DNA of 23,593 nt from an uncultured Solobacterium sp. (GTDB taxonomy: Bacteria > Bacillota_I > Bacilli_A > Erysipelotrichales > Erysipelotrichaceae), in assembly GCA_938041275.1 (NCBI GenBank), contig CALISH010000001.1, forward strand, positions 1 through 23,593, read 5' to 3'. Below are positions 6,378-14,249 of the stretch, piece after piece. How positions within the stretch are numbered: position 1 is the first letter of the stretch; each line of letters begins with the position of its first letter. The position numbers and the translations under genes are program-made. The notes below the pieces were generated by a model. It ran no database searches. It was given only the letters and a program-made list of their open reading frames with translations, and was not told the DNA's origin.

Positions 6378-8585
6378 TTAGATTGTCTCCAGTAATGCTC
6401 TCTTAAGTTGTCTATACGTTTCTAAAGGACTCAGTTCTTTAGGACTATAGTTGTTTTGATTAATAGTAATTGAGCGTTTTGATAATGAGTTGTCTCCATC
6501 TGTCAATAAATTCTTGAGATAGTTTTCAGACATAATGATTTCTCTTGCAGTTTCGCCACCGCCTAATAGTTTGTTGCCACTGGCGCCAAAAATGGTTGCT
6601 CCATCTAAAATACGCGGATTCTTTGTGGCTCTGTCAAACCAATCAACACTAAGATGAGGGACTTTTGGAGGTAATAGCGAGAACTCACCATCTATACTAA
6701 AATGTGGCAAATCAATATGCGGAAGGCTCCAATTAAAATTAAAGATTCCCTTTAGCCAATCAACAATTGGAGAAACAAATGACTTGATTCCGTCAAAGAC
6801 ATTTTTAAAAGTATCTTGAATTGCTGATAATGGCCCTTTTACTGCATCGATAAGCCATTTCGCCGCATCACCAATTGCTGTGAACACTGGTTTTAAAATA
6901 CCATTCCAAAAATCTGAAATAGCCCCAAAAACAACAGAAACCACTGTTTTAATCCCATTAAACACTGTACCGAAAACTGGCATCAACACATTACTAAGAA
7001 ATGTGCCTATTGCTGTAAAGGCAGGCAAAAGAATATTTTGCCATGAGCCAACAATTAAACTAAAGACTGCTTGAACGACTTCCCCAACAGCCATAAAAAT
7101 AACCTGAATTATTGGCCACAATGTATTTTGTGCAAAATCACCTATTGCTTGTAAAGTTGGTTGTAATGTATTCGTCCAAAATCCTGCAATAGCATCTATA
7201 ACACCACCAACAACTTTTTGGATGTTCTTCCATGCTTCATTAACGAAGTTTCTAAAATCCTCGTTATTCTGATAAAGCAGAACTAATCCTGCAATAATTG
7301 CTCCAATTGCTAATAAAATAGGATGTCCTAATAACATCGATATTCCACTAGATAATTTGCCAATTGAGCCAGTAATGCCAGAAATAATAGAAATAACAGG
7401 TCCTAATACTGCTAGTACTCCAGCACCTGCTATGATTGCCTGTTGCATACCAGGATCTAAATTAGACCAACCATCTGCTAAATCTTTTATTGCAGGAATG
7501 ATTGCGTCAACAGCCGTTTGGATTGAAGGCATGACCGCTTCAGCGACTTCATATCCTAATTGCATCAAGTTATTTAAAACTGTTTGCCATTGGTCTGCTG
7601 GATCTAATGTTGCATCAAATGTATCACTTACGGAGCCTAATGCATCTTCTAACGATATGCTAGAATCCGTAAACATATCTGCCGATAATGCTCCATTCTG
7701 GAAAGCCGCATATAACTGTGGGCCGGCCTTTGCACCAAATACAGAAATTGCACCATCTGTAGAAGATAGTGCTTTTACAAAGGCATCTTGCATGCTGATG
7801 CCTTCAGACATTGCATTTGCTTGCACCTTCTTAAGACCTATCATAGCAGTCGATACATCAACGCCAGATTTTTCGAGATTTCCTAATAATGTAGCTGAAG
7901 ATGCGGCATTTAAACCCATACCACGTAATGCTGTAGAATTTGAAATTAATCCAGATTCCAATACATCCATACTTACGCCTGTATCTTGGCCAACTTTATT
8001 TAACGTATCCAAAAATGCACCAGCATCATTAGTTGATAAACCAAATGCTGAAATTGCTTTCTGTACCTGGTCTATTGATTGATTAACATCAACGCCGTTT
8101 ATCTTTGCAAACTTTAAAAATTTTGTAGAGATATCCTCTAATTGTTCGCCAGTAACTCCAAATCGCGTATTAACTTCACCAATAGCAGTTCCAGCATCTT
8201 GGAATGATACAGGAATTGATGTTGCAATGTTTTTTACAGAGTTTTGCATTGATTGCAACGCTTCACCTGTAGCACCAGTTTTTTGGATGACTGTATCCAT
8301 CCCATCATCAACTTGTTTCCAAGCTGCCATAGACGCAGTTGCAAGCCCCGCAATTGGAAGTGTCAGACTCTTAGTCATCTCGTCTCCGATAGGTTTAAGT
8401 GATTGGCTAATTCCACTCATTGCATTTGTAAAAGAGCCTAGGAATGATTTACCTGTATTTCTTCCGGCACTTTCGCCAGCTTTTGGGGTTTCTTTCCCCA
8501 ATGCATCAAAAATAGCATTTCCTATTCCTTCTGTAGTTGGAATAAGTCGCACATAGGCGCTCGCTAATTCAATTCCGCTCGCCAT
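6378..8585 (-). CDS. Tail tape measure protein
   Basis: A 735-aa protein, the longest in the window. The N-terminal third has the PhageMin_Tail pattern (GIGNAIFDALG start, then a GATGEALQSMQ to GVDVSTAMIGL helical domain of the TP901-type tape measure family). The middle is hydrophobic (about 385-440, likely ejected with the DNA) and is followed by degenerate repeats of about 33 residues with FW or SW followed by LxPxxxAIG (about 465-590). The length predicts a tail of roughly 110 nm using the usual 1.5 angstrom per residue. The ATG overlaps the stop of the frameshifted chaperone ORF by one base (TAATG), with GGAGGTG as ribosome binding site. Confidence 0.93.
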   Translation of the reverse strand: MASGIELASAYVRLIPTTEGIGNAIFDALGKETPKAGESAGRNTGKSFLGSFTNAMSGISQSLKPIGDEMTKSLTLPIAGLATASMAAWKQVDDGMDTVIQKTGATGEALQSMQNSVKNIATSIPVSFQDAGTAIGEVNTRFGVTGEQLEDISTKFLKFAKINGVDVNQSIDQVQKAISAFGLSTNDAGAFLDTLNKVGQDTGVSMDVLESGLISNSTALRGMGLNAASSATLLGNLEKSGVDVSTAMIGLKKVQANAMSEGISMQDAFVKALSSTDGAISVFGAKAGPQLYAAFQNGALSADMFTDSSISLEDALGSVSDTFDATLDPADQWQTVLNNLMQLGYEVAEAVMPSIQTAVDAIIPAIKDLADGWSNLDPGMQQAIIAGAGVLAVLGPVISIISGITGSIGKLSSGISMLLGHPILLAIGAIIAGLVLLYQNNEDFRNFVNEAWKNIQKVVGGVIDAIAGFWTNTLQPTLQAIGDFAQNTLWPIIQVIFMAVGEVVQAVFSLIVGSWQNILLPAFTAIGTFLSNVLMPVFGTVFNGIKTVVSVVFGAISDFWNGILKPVFTAIGDAAKWLIDAVKGPLSAIQDTFKNVFDGIKSFVSPIVDWLKGIFNFNWSLPHIDLPHFSIDGEFSLLPPKVPHLSVDWFDRATKNPRILDGATIFGASGNKLLGGGETAREIIMSENYLKNLLTDGDNSLSKRSITINQNNYSPKELSPLETYRQLKRALLETI

Positions 8586-8965
8586 TATGCACCTCCATAT
8601 CTAGACTTATTAAAGTCATCTACTGACATATATGTTTTGCAAGTATCCTTTTTTGAACCCATATCTTTTTTGTGACCTAAAACTAAATCTACTAATCTGG
8701 TCGGTATCTCCATGTTGCTGTTTCGTATCAAAAAATACTCAATCTCAGATAAGCGATCATGTATGCTAGGAAGCAATAAATAGTCAGAGATTTCTTGGAT
8801 GCCTTGCATTTTCTTATAAATTCTTGATTTTGCCCCTAAGCCGAACACAAGAACTGCCACCTTTGTTGGTGGCAGGTCCTTATAGTTAAAAAGGTGATAA
8901 GTCTCTGCTAGGTCGCAGGTCAACTCATCACCATATTTGTTAACAATTTCGGCAAGGGCTATTAG
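8585..8965 (-). CDS. Tail assembly chaperone, frameshifted C-terminal part (DUF5361-like)
   Basis: This frame encodes the segment CDLAETYHLFNYKDLPP and onward, typical of DUF5361 proteins that are the second (T) part of tail assembly chaperones. It has no credible start of its own: the only early start is a TTG at 8923 without a good ribosome binding site, and the open frame continues upstream from there to the slippery site. Read after a -1 shift at 8965-8971, it adds 126 residues to the 88-aa upstream protein, giving a 214-aa fusion. By analogy with lambda gpG/gpGT the fusion recruits tail tube subunits to the tape measure. Listed from the first shifted codon. Confidence 0.82.
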   Translation of the reverse strand, partial: LIALAEIVNKYGDELTCDLAETYHLFNYKDLPPTKVAVLVFGLGAKSRIYKKMQGIQEISDYLLLPSIHDRLSEIEYFLIRNSNMEIPTRLVDLVLGHKKDMGSKKDTCKTYMSVDDFNKSRYGGA

Positions 8966-9228
8966 TTTTTTCCGTTATTAATCGAAGACATGAAGCTCGA
9001 TAATTCTTCACTCATCTTGGTAGCATGCACTACACCATCGTTAGATAGTGAGCGTACATGTTCTTTAAATGCGTGATATCCATCTTCTCCCAGCAAAATC
9101 TTCATAGCCGAAATAAGAGCAGTTGTATTTCCTTTATCTGCTGCTGCCCATAATTCGACTAATTCCCAGTTATCTAATGCACTGTCTTTAATTTCGATTT
9201 CTAACCCTGTTTTTGTCTTACCCTTCAT
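8962..9228 (-). CDS. Tail assembly chaperone, short form (gpG-like)
   Basis: An 88-aa acidic helical protein between the tail tube gene and the tape measure, the fixed position of the gpG-type tail chaperone. AGGAGG lies upstream of its ATG. It ends SSINNGKN, and the last codons GGA AAA AAC TAA contain the slippery heptamer A AAA AAC exactly in the frame needed for -1 slippage. Most ribosomes should stop here and make the short form in excess over the fusion. The short form binds the tape measure during tail assembly in phages studied. Confidence 0.82.
   Translation of the reverse strand: MKGKTKTGLEIEIKDSALDNWELVELWAAADKGNTTALISAMKILLGEDGYHAFKEHVRSLSNDGVVHATKMSEELSSFMSSINNGKN
8965..8971 (-). 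promoter_or_regulatory. Programmed -1 frameshift site A AAA AAC
   Basis: On the minus strand the heptamer A AAA AAC lies in phase X XXY YYZ within the codons GGA AAA AAC, one codon before the TAA stop of the short chaperone. After a -1 shift the next codon is CTA and the frame runs open into the DUF5361-like sequence. Position, phase and gene context all match known tail chaperone frameshifts. No obvious downstream stimulatory hairpin is seen by eye. Confidence 0.85.
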
Positions 9229-9240
9229 TGTTTAATCCTC

Positions 9241-9825
9241 CTATGCAGTTGGCGCTTGATAGTAATCGTATGATGTGTTTCCATTAGCATCTAACATAGC
9301 GCTAAGTGTTACGTCATATCCGATAGCAGTGTCTTTCTTGTATGCCAAGTCACCAAGTTCTGTAATCTTAGCATTAGGTACAACGATACGAGAGAGTGTT
9401 CCATCAATCATTACTGTGTCAATTACCCACGCGTTAGCAACTGGTTCTAATGCGTTATGCTTAACTGTCATTGATGCTGTTGCTGTTCCATCTAACTTAC
9501 CTGCAACATTCTTTTCACCATAAACAGCCTTCTGCACAATATCGCTAAGTGTTTCAATCATCTTAAATTTAAATGATTCTTTGTACTCCGTTTGAACAGT
9601 TGCTACTACACCACCGCCCCATTCTTTAATATCATTAGAGTTTCGTGATTGTGATCGCGTTAATCCATCCTCAGAAATGTATCCAACACCTTTAAATGCT
9701 ACATCTAAAGCAGTCTTTGCATCTGTAGGCAATGTAGTCCCAAGTGGAGCATAGTAAATAGCACCAGTTACCTTTGGGCTACTTGTTGATACATTCTTGG
9801 ATTTATTTGTATTTACTTCTGCCAT
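9241..9825 (-). CDS. Major tail tube protein
   Basis: A 194-aa protein with a Ser/Thr/Lys-rich N-terminus followed by alternating beta strands (VTGAIYYAPLGTTLP, then GYISEDGLTRSQSR and FKFKMIETLSDIVQKAVYG), the layout of siphovirus tail tube subunits. It contains a DIKEWGGGVV segment common in tail tube proteins of Gram-positive phages. It lies between the tail terminator candidate and the tail chaperones, as expected. A TATGGAGGAA site precedes the ATG. It polymerises in hexameric rings around the tape measure. Confidence 0.85.
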   Translation of the reverse strand: MAEVNTNKSKNVSTSSPKVTGAIYYAPLGTTLPTDAKTALDVAFKGVGYISEDGLTRSQSRNSNDIKEWGGGVVATVQTEYKESFKFKMIETLSDIVQKAVYGEKNVAGKLDGTATASMTVKHNALEPVANAWVIDTVMIDGTLSRIVVPNAKITELGDLAYKKDTAIGYDVTLSAMLDANGNTSYDYYQAPTA

Positions 9826-9826
9826 A

Positions 9827-10171
9827 TTATTCCTCCATAAATTGTCTTGTTACAACAGAAAAAACCGCTTGATAGCGGTACTCTTTTGTTGCGATATTTG
9901 TAAAATTGTAATCGTTAATAAGGCGTATAGATGATAGTCCTCTAACATTAGCATAGACCATTACCTTTTTAGTTCTCTCATTTAATTGAGCCGCCTTTAA
10001 TAACGACGGTGCGTGTGATTTAATTGCAATCGTTGATGTTGTGACCCAGTCTTTACTGGATGTTCCTGTTTTTTCAACGATCACATACTCATCAGGAGCG
10101 CTCTTAGGTCGCTCCATATAGGCTTTAATACCTTTACTGTTTAGCAGTTTAATAATTTCTGATTCGACCAT
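9827..10171 (-). CDS. Tail terminator / tail completion protein candidate
   Basis: A 114-aa alpha/beta protein starting with VESEIIKLLNSKGIKAYMERP. Its size and position directly upstream of the tail tube gene fit the tail terminator (HK97 gp10/lambda gpU position), which caps the growing tail tube and docks it to the head connector. I cannot assign the family by sequence alone. It ends one base before the tail tube start and begins 5 bases after the preceding gene's stop, with GGGGTAG as a likely ribosome binding site. Confidence 0.65.
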   Translation of the reverse strand: MVESEIIKLLNSKGIKAYMERPKSAPDEYVIVEKTGTSSKDWVTTSTIAIKSHAPSLLKAAQLNERTKKVMVYANVRGLSSIRLINDYNFTNIATKEYRYQAVFSVVTRQFMEE

Positions 10172-10176
10172 TATAT

Positions 10177-10431
10177 CTACCCCTGTGTACTTTTTAAAAG
10201 CGTGTTGTTTTCTAGGTTATCCTCTTTTGCCTTATCGCTAGCGGCTTTGACAAGAGCTGTAACACGTCCATCCTTTGATGAGTGCATTATTTTATACTCG
10301 TAGCCTTCACCTGCTCTTGATACCTGCCTACGTGCCAGTTCTTCGATATAGCCCTGCACTGCAGGACAACGAAGTAACTCACCTACGCCTTCTCTATTGA
10401 TTTCTAAGCGTTCTAAAATACCTTTACTCAT
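10177..10431 (-). CDS. Small neck/connector protein, 84 aa
   Basis: An 84-aa basic protein: an N-terminal GVGELLRCPAVQGYIEELARRQ helix, a GEGYEY strand, then RVTALVKAASDKAKEDNLENNTLLKS. The GxxxLLR...V start and late A-x-S/T-x-x-A-x-x-x-x-E-x-N-x-L pattern resemble small head-tail joining (gp10-like) proteins of phages from Bacillota and Actinobacteria. It overlaps the upstream connector gene by 8 bases. A role in joining tail to head is inferred from position; the family call is tentative. Confidence 0.6.
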   Translation of the reverse strand: MSKGILERLEINREGVGELLRCPAVQGYIEELARRQVSRAGEGYEYKIMHSSKDGRVTALVKAASDKAKEDNLENNTLLKSTQG

Positions 10432-10765
10432 AGCGTTCTACGTAGTACTTATCATTCCAACGTAATGGAATCATCTTATCAATGCCCTTTTGAGGTAATG
10501 AGAACACATGCCAGCGATAACCATAAAACTCTACAATTGCATCAGTCCATACATGCTCATCACCTTTAGGAATGCCAAGTTGGTACTGTGCCTTTTTTCC
10601 ATACAGATTAGTGACATCAAGATTTTCTTGTGAACCCACTGGCGCAACAAGAACATCATCAACTTCTATCGGATCTCCATCCGTGTAGATGGGTGCGTTG
10701 AAAGCATCTGTCCCTGTCTGAACTCGTGGAATGATTTTAACAGCAATTCCCTTAATGGATGCCAT
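10424..10765 (-). CDS. Head-tail connector (stopper-like) protein
   Basis: A 113-aa protein rich in beta strands (KIIPRVQTGTDAFNAPIY, then VEFYGYRWHVFSLPQ), the size and fold type of head completion/stopper proteins encoded between the Gp19/15/42-like adaptor and the neck protein. I chose ATG at 10765, with GGTGG six bases upstream, rather than the TTG at 10783. It overlaps the upstream gene's 3' end by 14 bases, which suggests translational coupling. The role in closing the DNA-filled capsid is inferred from order. Confidence 0.65.
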   Translation of the reverse strand: MASIKGIAVKIIPRVQTGTDAFNAPIYTDGDPIEVDDVLVAPVGSQENLDVTNLYGKKAQYQLGIPKGDEHVWTDAIVEFYGYRWHVFSLPQKGIDKMIPLRWNDKYYVERYE

Positions 10766-11156
10766 ATAGGTCCACCATTCCAAAGCGCTGGCGTGTTAAC
10801 CCTAACCGCTTTAGGTCCTTCTTCAAAATAGACATTCCACCACCTGTATTAACGTATGTTCCCGACCAAGAATAACCAAGTGCGGATTGTGATTCTTGTG
10901 ATAGAGTACTAGCATTATCGGATGATAACTGGTCCAAATATCTAGAAATTACATCTATAACAACAGACTTTACTACGTTTGGTAGTATTTCACCATTTGC
11001 AATCATTTTATCTAAGTCTTTGCCAACCCTTTTAGCTTCTTGACGAAGTGAATCAGAAACAATTGGCAATAACGCCTCTACTTGTTCCTGTTCTGCATTT
11101 GATAAAGGTTTCCAAATAGTATTGACATCATTTACGCTTGCTAGGTTGTTTGCCAT
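10752..11156 (-). CDS. Phage Gp19/Gp15/Gp42-like head-tail adaptor
   Basis: A 134-aa helical protein. Its N-terminus (ASVNDVNTIWKPLSNAEQEQVEALLPIVSDSLRQEA) matches the pattern of the Gp19/Gp15/Gp42 family: a short strand, W-x-P-L, then a long amphipathic helix. Its C-terminus has a GYSWSGTYVNTGGGMSIL loop. These proteins form a ring under the portal, equivalent to HK97 gp6/SPP1 gp15. Its start lies inside the 3' end of the preceding 50-aa ORF in another frame. Confidence 0.78.
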   Translation of the reverse strand: MANNLASVNDVNTIWKPLSNAEQEQVEALLPIVSDSLRQEAKRVGKDLDKMIANGEILPNVVKSVVIDVISRYLDQLSSDNASTLSQESQSALGYSWSGTYVNTGGGMSILKKDLKRLGLTRQRFGMVDLYGIH

Positions 11157-11280
11157 CCTTTACCACCTTCTTTTCTTTAGTGGTTACAGGAGACGGTTTT
11201 TCAACCGCCTCCCACACGTCACTAATTAAAACAGATGAAACATCAATCACACGTCCGTTTTTAATGTTTCTGTACTGCAT
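11128..11280 (-). CDS. Small basic protein after capsid, 50 aa
   Basis: A 50-aa ORF starting two bases after the capsid stop, with AAGG in the capsid 3' end as a possible ribosome binding site. The product begins MQYRNIKNGRVIDVSS and ends in a Lys/Arg-rich tail. Small proteins with an R-N-I/K-x-G-x-V-I-D-V start commonly sit between capsid and connector genes in Bacillota and Actinobacteria phages. Function unknown; a head decoration or adaptor role is possible. It overlaps the following gene by 29 bases in a different frame, which is unusual but supported by a continuous frame and tight spacing. Confidence 0.6.
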   Translation of the reverse strand: MQYRNIKNGRVIDVSSVLISDVWEAVEKPSPVTTKEKKVVKDGKQPSKRK

Positions 11281-11282
11281 GA

Positions 11283-12164
11283 TTACGCCTTAGCGATCTT
11301 TTTGAATGATGCAGTATCTAAGATTCCCCAACCGATGTATGCTTCAGCACGTAATACAATCTGATTTGTACGCTTTAGGTCGCCCTGTCCATCTGGATCA
11401 CCATACTCAATGATTTCGCACGGTACATTTTCAGTGTAGCCCCACTTAAATGCATTTTGGAAGTCACCGACAATAGCCAAGTCTTTGGATGTACCAAATG
11501 AAACTGTATTGTTTACATCAGATGCCATTCCATAGAATGCTTCTGGATTTTGTCCGAAGCGGAACTCAGGATACTGTACTACGCCATTAACTTTAATCTT
11601 GGATAATGCTGCGCTGAAGGCTGGAGCCATTGCGATGCCTGTTACGACACCATCTTCACCTGTGATAGCTTGTACTGCTGTATCGATATCTTCATCTTCC
11701 TTACCTGCAGTTGTTGTAACTGTAGCAATTGTAGACATATCGAAGTTCTTAGCCGCTAAGCTAGATACAGCAGTCTTTGTAGAAGGGTTCACACCATGGA
11801 AAGCACTAATATCTAATGCACGTGCAATCTTAGCAGCAAAGCCATCCGCAAATGCCTGTAAATATGGAAGTTGCTGTTCTTCTGACATATTTACAAATTC
11901 ATCTGTTAAACGATGCTGATAAACAAACTTCACTGGTGTGATTGTTACAGGATTAAAACTAGCATCACCAGCTGGCTTCTGCTCACCTTCGCCTACGATA
12001 GACGCTTCACCATCCATTGCAAAGACCATTTGTGTATTGCCTGAAAATGGAATTGGCGTTTGCCCTGATAATTTAGCAAGGGATGAATGTCCCTTAGCTT
12101 TTGAAAATACTTCTGATACTAATTCTGCTGGAAATAGGTTTGTTGATTTTGTAATAGTTGCCAT
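11283..12164 (-). CDS. Major capsid protein, HK97 fold
   Basis: A 293-aa protein with the HK97-type capsid layout: an N-arm with ELVSEVFSKAKGHSSLAKLSG, the E-loop region, QHRLTDEFVNMSEEQQ in the spine helix region, A-domain strands and a C-terminal RAEAYIGWGILDTASFKKI. No long N-terminal delta domain or protease gene is present, matching the separate scaffold gene upstream. AAGGAG precedes the ATG. It forms the icosahedral shell. Confidence 0.9.
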   Translation of the reverse strand: MATITKSTNLFPAELVSEVFSKAKGHSSLAKLSGQTPIPFSGNTQMVFAMDGEASIVGEGEQKPAGDASFNPVTITPVKFVYQHRLTDEFVNMSEEQQLPYLQAFADGFAAKIARALDISAFHGVNPSTKTAVSSLAAKNFDMSTIATVTTTAGKEDEDIDTAVQAITGEDGVVTGIAMAPAFSAALSKIKVNGVVQYPEFRFGQNPEAFYGMASDVNNTVSFGTSKDLAIVGDFQNAFKWGYTENVPCEIIEYGDPDGQGDLKRTNQIVLRAEAYIGWGILDTASFKKIAKA

Positions 12165-12169
12165 ATTTT

Positions 12170-12649
12170 TTATTCTCCTTTAAGTGATTTTGCTAATGCT
12201 CTAACTGCAGCATTCTTTCCACCGTCATGCTTCTCTTCTTGATCAGCAAGCGGTGCAATAGGCTTGTTTTTGCCAATCAGTTTTACAAGAGATTCTGCAT
12301 CTTTGCGAATATCATCTTCTGACTCTCCTGATAATCTTGACGCCATTTCGTATGGTAGTCCTGTCTCATGAGCAATTCGCGTTTTTACCGAGGCGGTCTC
12401 GTAGCTCTTGATTTTACTGTCTCTTTCTGTAATTTGACGGTCGAAATCAGCGTACTTTTTAGCAGAAGATTCAGCTTCTTTTGTCAATGAAGCAATCTGC
12501 TTGTCATAATCTCCCTTAATCTTGGAAAGATCGTCAGGGCTTGTATATTCTTCGTATTTTTTCGCTAGCGTTTCACGCTCTCTCCCTAGTCTATCCTTGA
12601 TTAGATTGTCTAATTGTTCTTGTGTTGTGATTGGTGTAAAATCTGCCAT
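12170..12649 (-). CDS. Capsid scaffolding protein (DUF4355-like)
   Basis: A 159-aa, highly charged, coiled-coil protein (ITTQEQLDNLIKDRLGRERE, then long K/E/D-rich helices), directly upstream of the capsid gene with a 5-base gap. This is the size, composition and position of DUF4355 scaffold proteins. The C-terminal basic helix (GGKNAAVRALAKSLKGE) would bind capsid subunits. I chose ATG at 12649, with AAGGAG at normal spacing; the longer in-frame start at 12793 overlaps the terminase gene and is unlikely. The scaffold is lost before or during packaging. Confidence 0.83.
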   Translation of the reverse strand: MADFTPITTQEQLDNLIKDRLGRERETLAKKYEEYTSPDDLSKIKGDYDKQIASLTKEAESSAKKYADFDRQITERDSKIKSYETASVKTRIAHETGLPYEMASRLSGESEDDIRKDAESLVKLIGKNKPIAPLADQEEKHDGGKNAAVRALAKSLKGE

Positions 12650-12712
12650 TTTATTAAGTCTCCTTTTCTCCTCTTCAATCCGTGAGGTATACGTAGGTGA
12701 TGCATATCTAAA

Positions 12713-12736
12713 AAGACGACCATTCATAGTCGCCTT
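12713..12736 (-). terminator. Hairpin with T-tract after terminase gene
   Basis: On the minus strand AAGGCGAC pairs with GTCGTCTT over 8 positions (one G-U) around an 8-nt loop and continues into TTTTTAG. The stem begins inside the terminase stop codon region. It resembles the hairpin at 2694-2716 in its 5' arm (AAGGCGAC) and its 3' flank (CTTTTTAGATA). It may be a weak intrinsic terminator or RNA end-stabilising hairpin between terminase and scaffold. Confidence 0.5.
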
Positions 12737-14147
12737 AGTAGAATACTTTTTGTTTTCTGCGTTCCTTTGTTTTCTTACATGACCAGAACGCAAAAATCAT
12801 TGACTCCATCAGAGATACATCAACTGTATCCTTGATGGATTTAAAACCAAAACCGCCGTTGCTACCAATCGCACGGCGTTGCACATTTGAAACTGATTGA
12901 GTTAGTGATGGTTGCCCTTTGTGACACATCAGTTTTTGATCTAAACATTGTTGGAAAAGTGCGTTAGCTTCAATGACCTCTGATACTTTAGGAAAGATTG
13001 GTTCCTTCTTAATTCCAGCCTCTTTCATCGCGTCCGCAAGTAGCTGTTGCCCACTTGCTCCGTCTATTACTACATTTTGTAGTTCTGCTTGCTTTAAAAA
13101 ACGAACCAACCATCCCAAGCCATTACGTTGCGGCTGACAATCTATACTTTCAACAAAGATTAAATCATTTGTCGTTTTAACCGCAATACTTAATGCCACA
13201 TTCTTGCCATCTGCACCAAAGCGGATACCTGCATATAGTTTTCCTTTGAACTTAGGAAGCTTATCGACAATTAATTCCTTCCATTGTGATTCGCTGATAT
13301 CTGATTTCAGATTTAACTTGGTCCAGTATCCTAAACGCTGAATATTGAAGTCTAATTCATCTTCCCCAATTTCATCACGTATCTTACGCTCAGTTAAAAT
13401 TGTACCCAGTGACGGATTTGTCTCATACCAAGCCTCTACATCATTGACATCTGTCATGCTTTCGACCGACCATTCAGCCCAGCCTGTGTTGCTGGTCTTA
13501 CCTGCCAATGTATTTTCTCTCATGTGAGTGAATACTGTACCAGAGGATACCATTGTAGGCGGTGTTCCGCAGAATATCGTCTGTGGATTTGGCGATGAAG
13601 AAACAACGTACTTCAATGTAGTCTCTTGATCGTTCTGATATTCCTGTGCCTCGTCAATGATAAGTAGATCATATCCTTCACCAAGTCCACCCTTAGATGT
13701 TCTTGTTCTGAACGACGCAAGTCCACCACCTTCTATCATCTCGATTTTTTCCAAGCCATATTGACGAGTAACTATAAAATCTTCTTTTTCTTTATATCCT
13801 GCCTTCGCTAGAATGTCATACAAACGGCTAAATGCAGAACTTGATGTAGGTGTTCTGTGCGCTGTATGTAGGATACGCTCCCCTTTAATTAAGCCATAAA
13901 TCTCTCGTATGGTAATAACTTCATTCTTGCCATTTCTTCGTGATACAGCATATCCAAACTTTGAATGTACCCACAGTTCTTCATCATCATAGGAAAGTAA
14001 GTCATAGATCAATAACTTCTGCCAGTCCTGTGCTTTACGTTTTGATTTTTCATATAGTTTTATTGCTTCTTCTCCATACGTCTTATCGTATGGCAATATA
14101 ACGGATTGAGTTGGTGTCTGGCGGCCTAATCTTTTAGGTTCTGCCAT
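12735..14147 (-). CDS. Terminase large subunit
   Basis: A 470-aa packaging motor. The ATPase domain has a Walker A-like SRRNGKNE at 69-76 and Walker B LLIIDEAQE at 161-169, followed by the coupling segment IFCGTPP (191-197). The C-terminal nuclease domain has GIRFGADG (308-314), VVIDGASG (359-366) and a terminal D-x-x-D near 440-443 as likely metal ligands. The first nuclease strand reads GIRF instead of the common GxDL, so Asp313 probably supplies the ligand. GGGAGG lies before the ATG. The gene sits downstream of portal and MuF genes, not upstream, and has no adjacent recognisable small subunit. Confidence 0.9.
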   Translation of the reverse strand: MAEPKRLGRQTPTQSVILPYDKTYGEEAIKLYEKSKRKAQDWQKLLIYDLLSYDDEELWVHSKFGYAVSRRNGKNEVITIREIYGLIKGERILHTAHRTPTSSSAFSRLYDILAKAGYKEKEDFIVTRQYGLEKIEMIEGGGLASFRTRTSKGGLGEGYDLLIIDEAQEYQNDQETTLKYVVSSSPNPQTIFCGTPPTMVSSGTVFTHMRENTLAGKTSNTGWAEWSVESMTDVNDVEAWYETNPSLGTILTERKIRDEIGEDELDFNIQRLGYWTKLNLKSDISESQWKELIVDKLPKFKGKLYAGIRFGADGKNVALSIAVKTTNDLIFVESIDCQPQRNGLGWLVRFLKQAELQNVVIDGASGQQLLADAMKEAGIKKEPIFPKVSEVIEANALFQQCLDQKLMCHKGQPSLTQSVSNVQRRAIGSNGGFGFKSIKDTVDVSLMESMIFAFWSCKKTKERRKQKVFY

Positions 14148-14156
14148 AACTCCTCC

Positions 14157-14204
14157 CTATCCGTTTCTTATCATTGGTGGCCCAGTTGCCTGCAATTTAC
14201 TCAT
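14157..14204 (-). CDS. 15-codon mini-ORF leading into terminase
   Basis: The ORF encodes MSKLQATGPPMIRNG and stops 10 bases before the terminase start. A consensus GGAGG lies at proper spacing before its ATG, and it follows directly after the terminator hairpin. It could be a translated leader that delivers ribosomes to the terminase ribosome binding site, or the remnant of a deleted gene such as a small terminase. Expression is unproven. Confidence 0.35.
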   Translation of the reverse strand: MSKLQATGPPMIRNG

Positions 14205-14225
14205 TTTAAACCTCCGTAAAATAAA

Positions 14226-14249
14226 AACACCGCAAAATTATGCGATGTT
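14226..14249 (-). terminator. Intrinsic terminator between MuF block and terminase
   Basis: On the minus strand AACATCGCA pairs with TGCGGTGTT over 9 positions (one U-G) around a 6-nt loop, followed by TTTTATTTT. It starts directly after the stop codon of the 54-aa ORF. It is the strongest terminator-like structure inside the late operon. Confidence 0.75.

Noticed and set aside
7357..8082. Long plus-strand open frame opposite the tape measure gene
   Set aside because: Antisense shadow: no ribosome binding site, Pro/Ala/Ser-rich product with no domain, and the minus-strand gene is certain. The plus-strand frames at 1004, 3553, 4063, 8227 and 11599 are rejected for the same reason.
12170..12793. 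Longer N-terminal start for the scaffold protein
   Set aside because: The extension to 12793 overlaps the end of the terminase gene and the hairpin, has a basic non-scaffold-like sequence, and the start at 12649 has AAGGAG.
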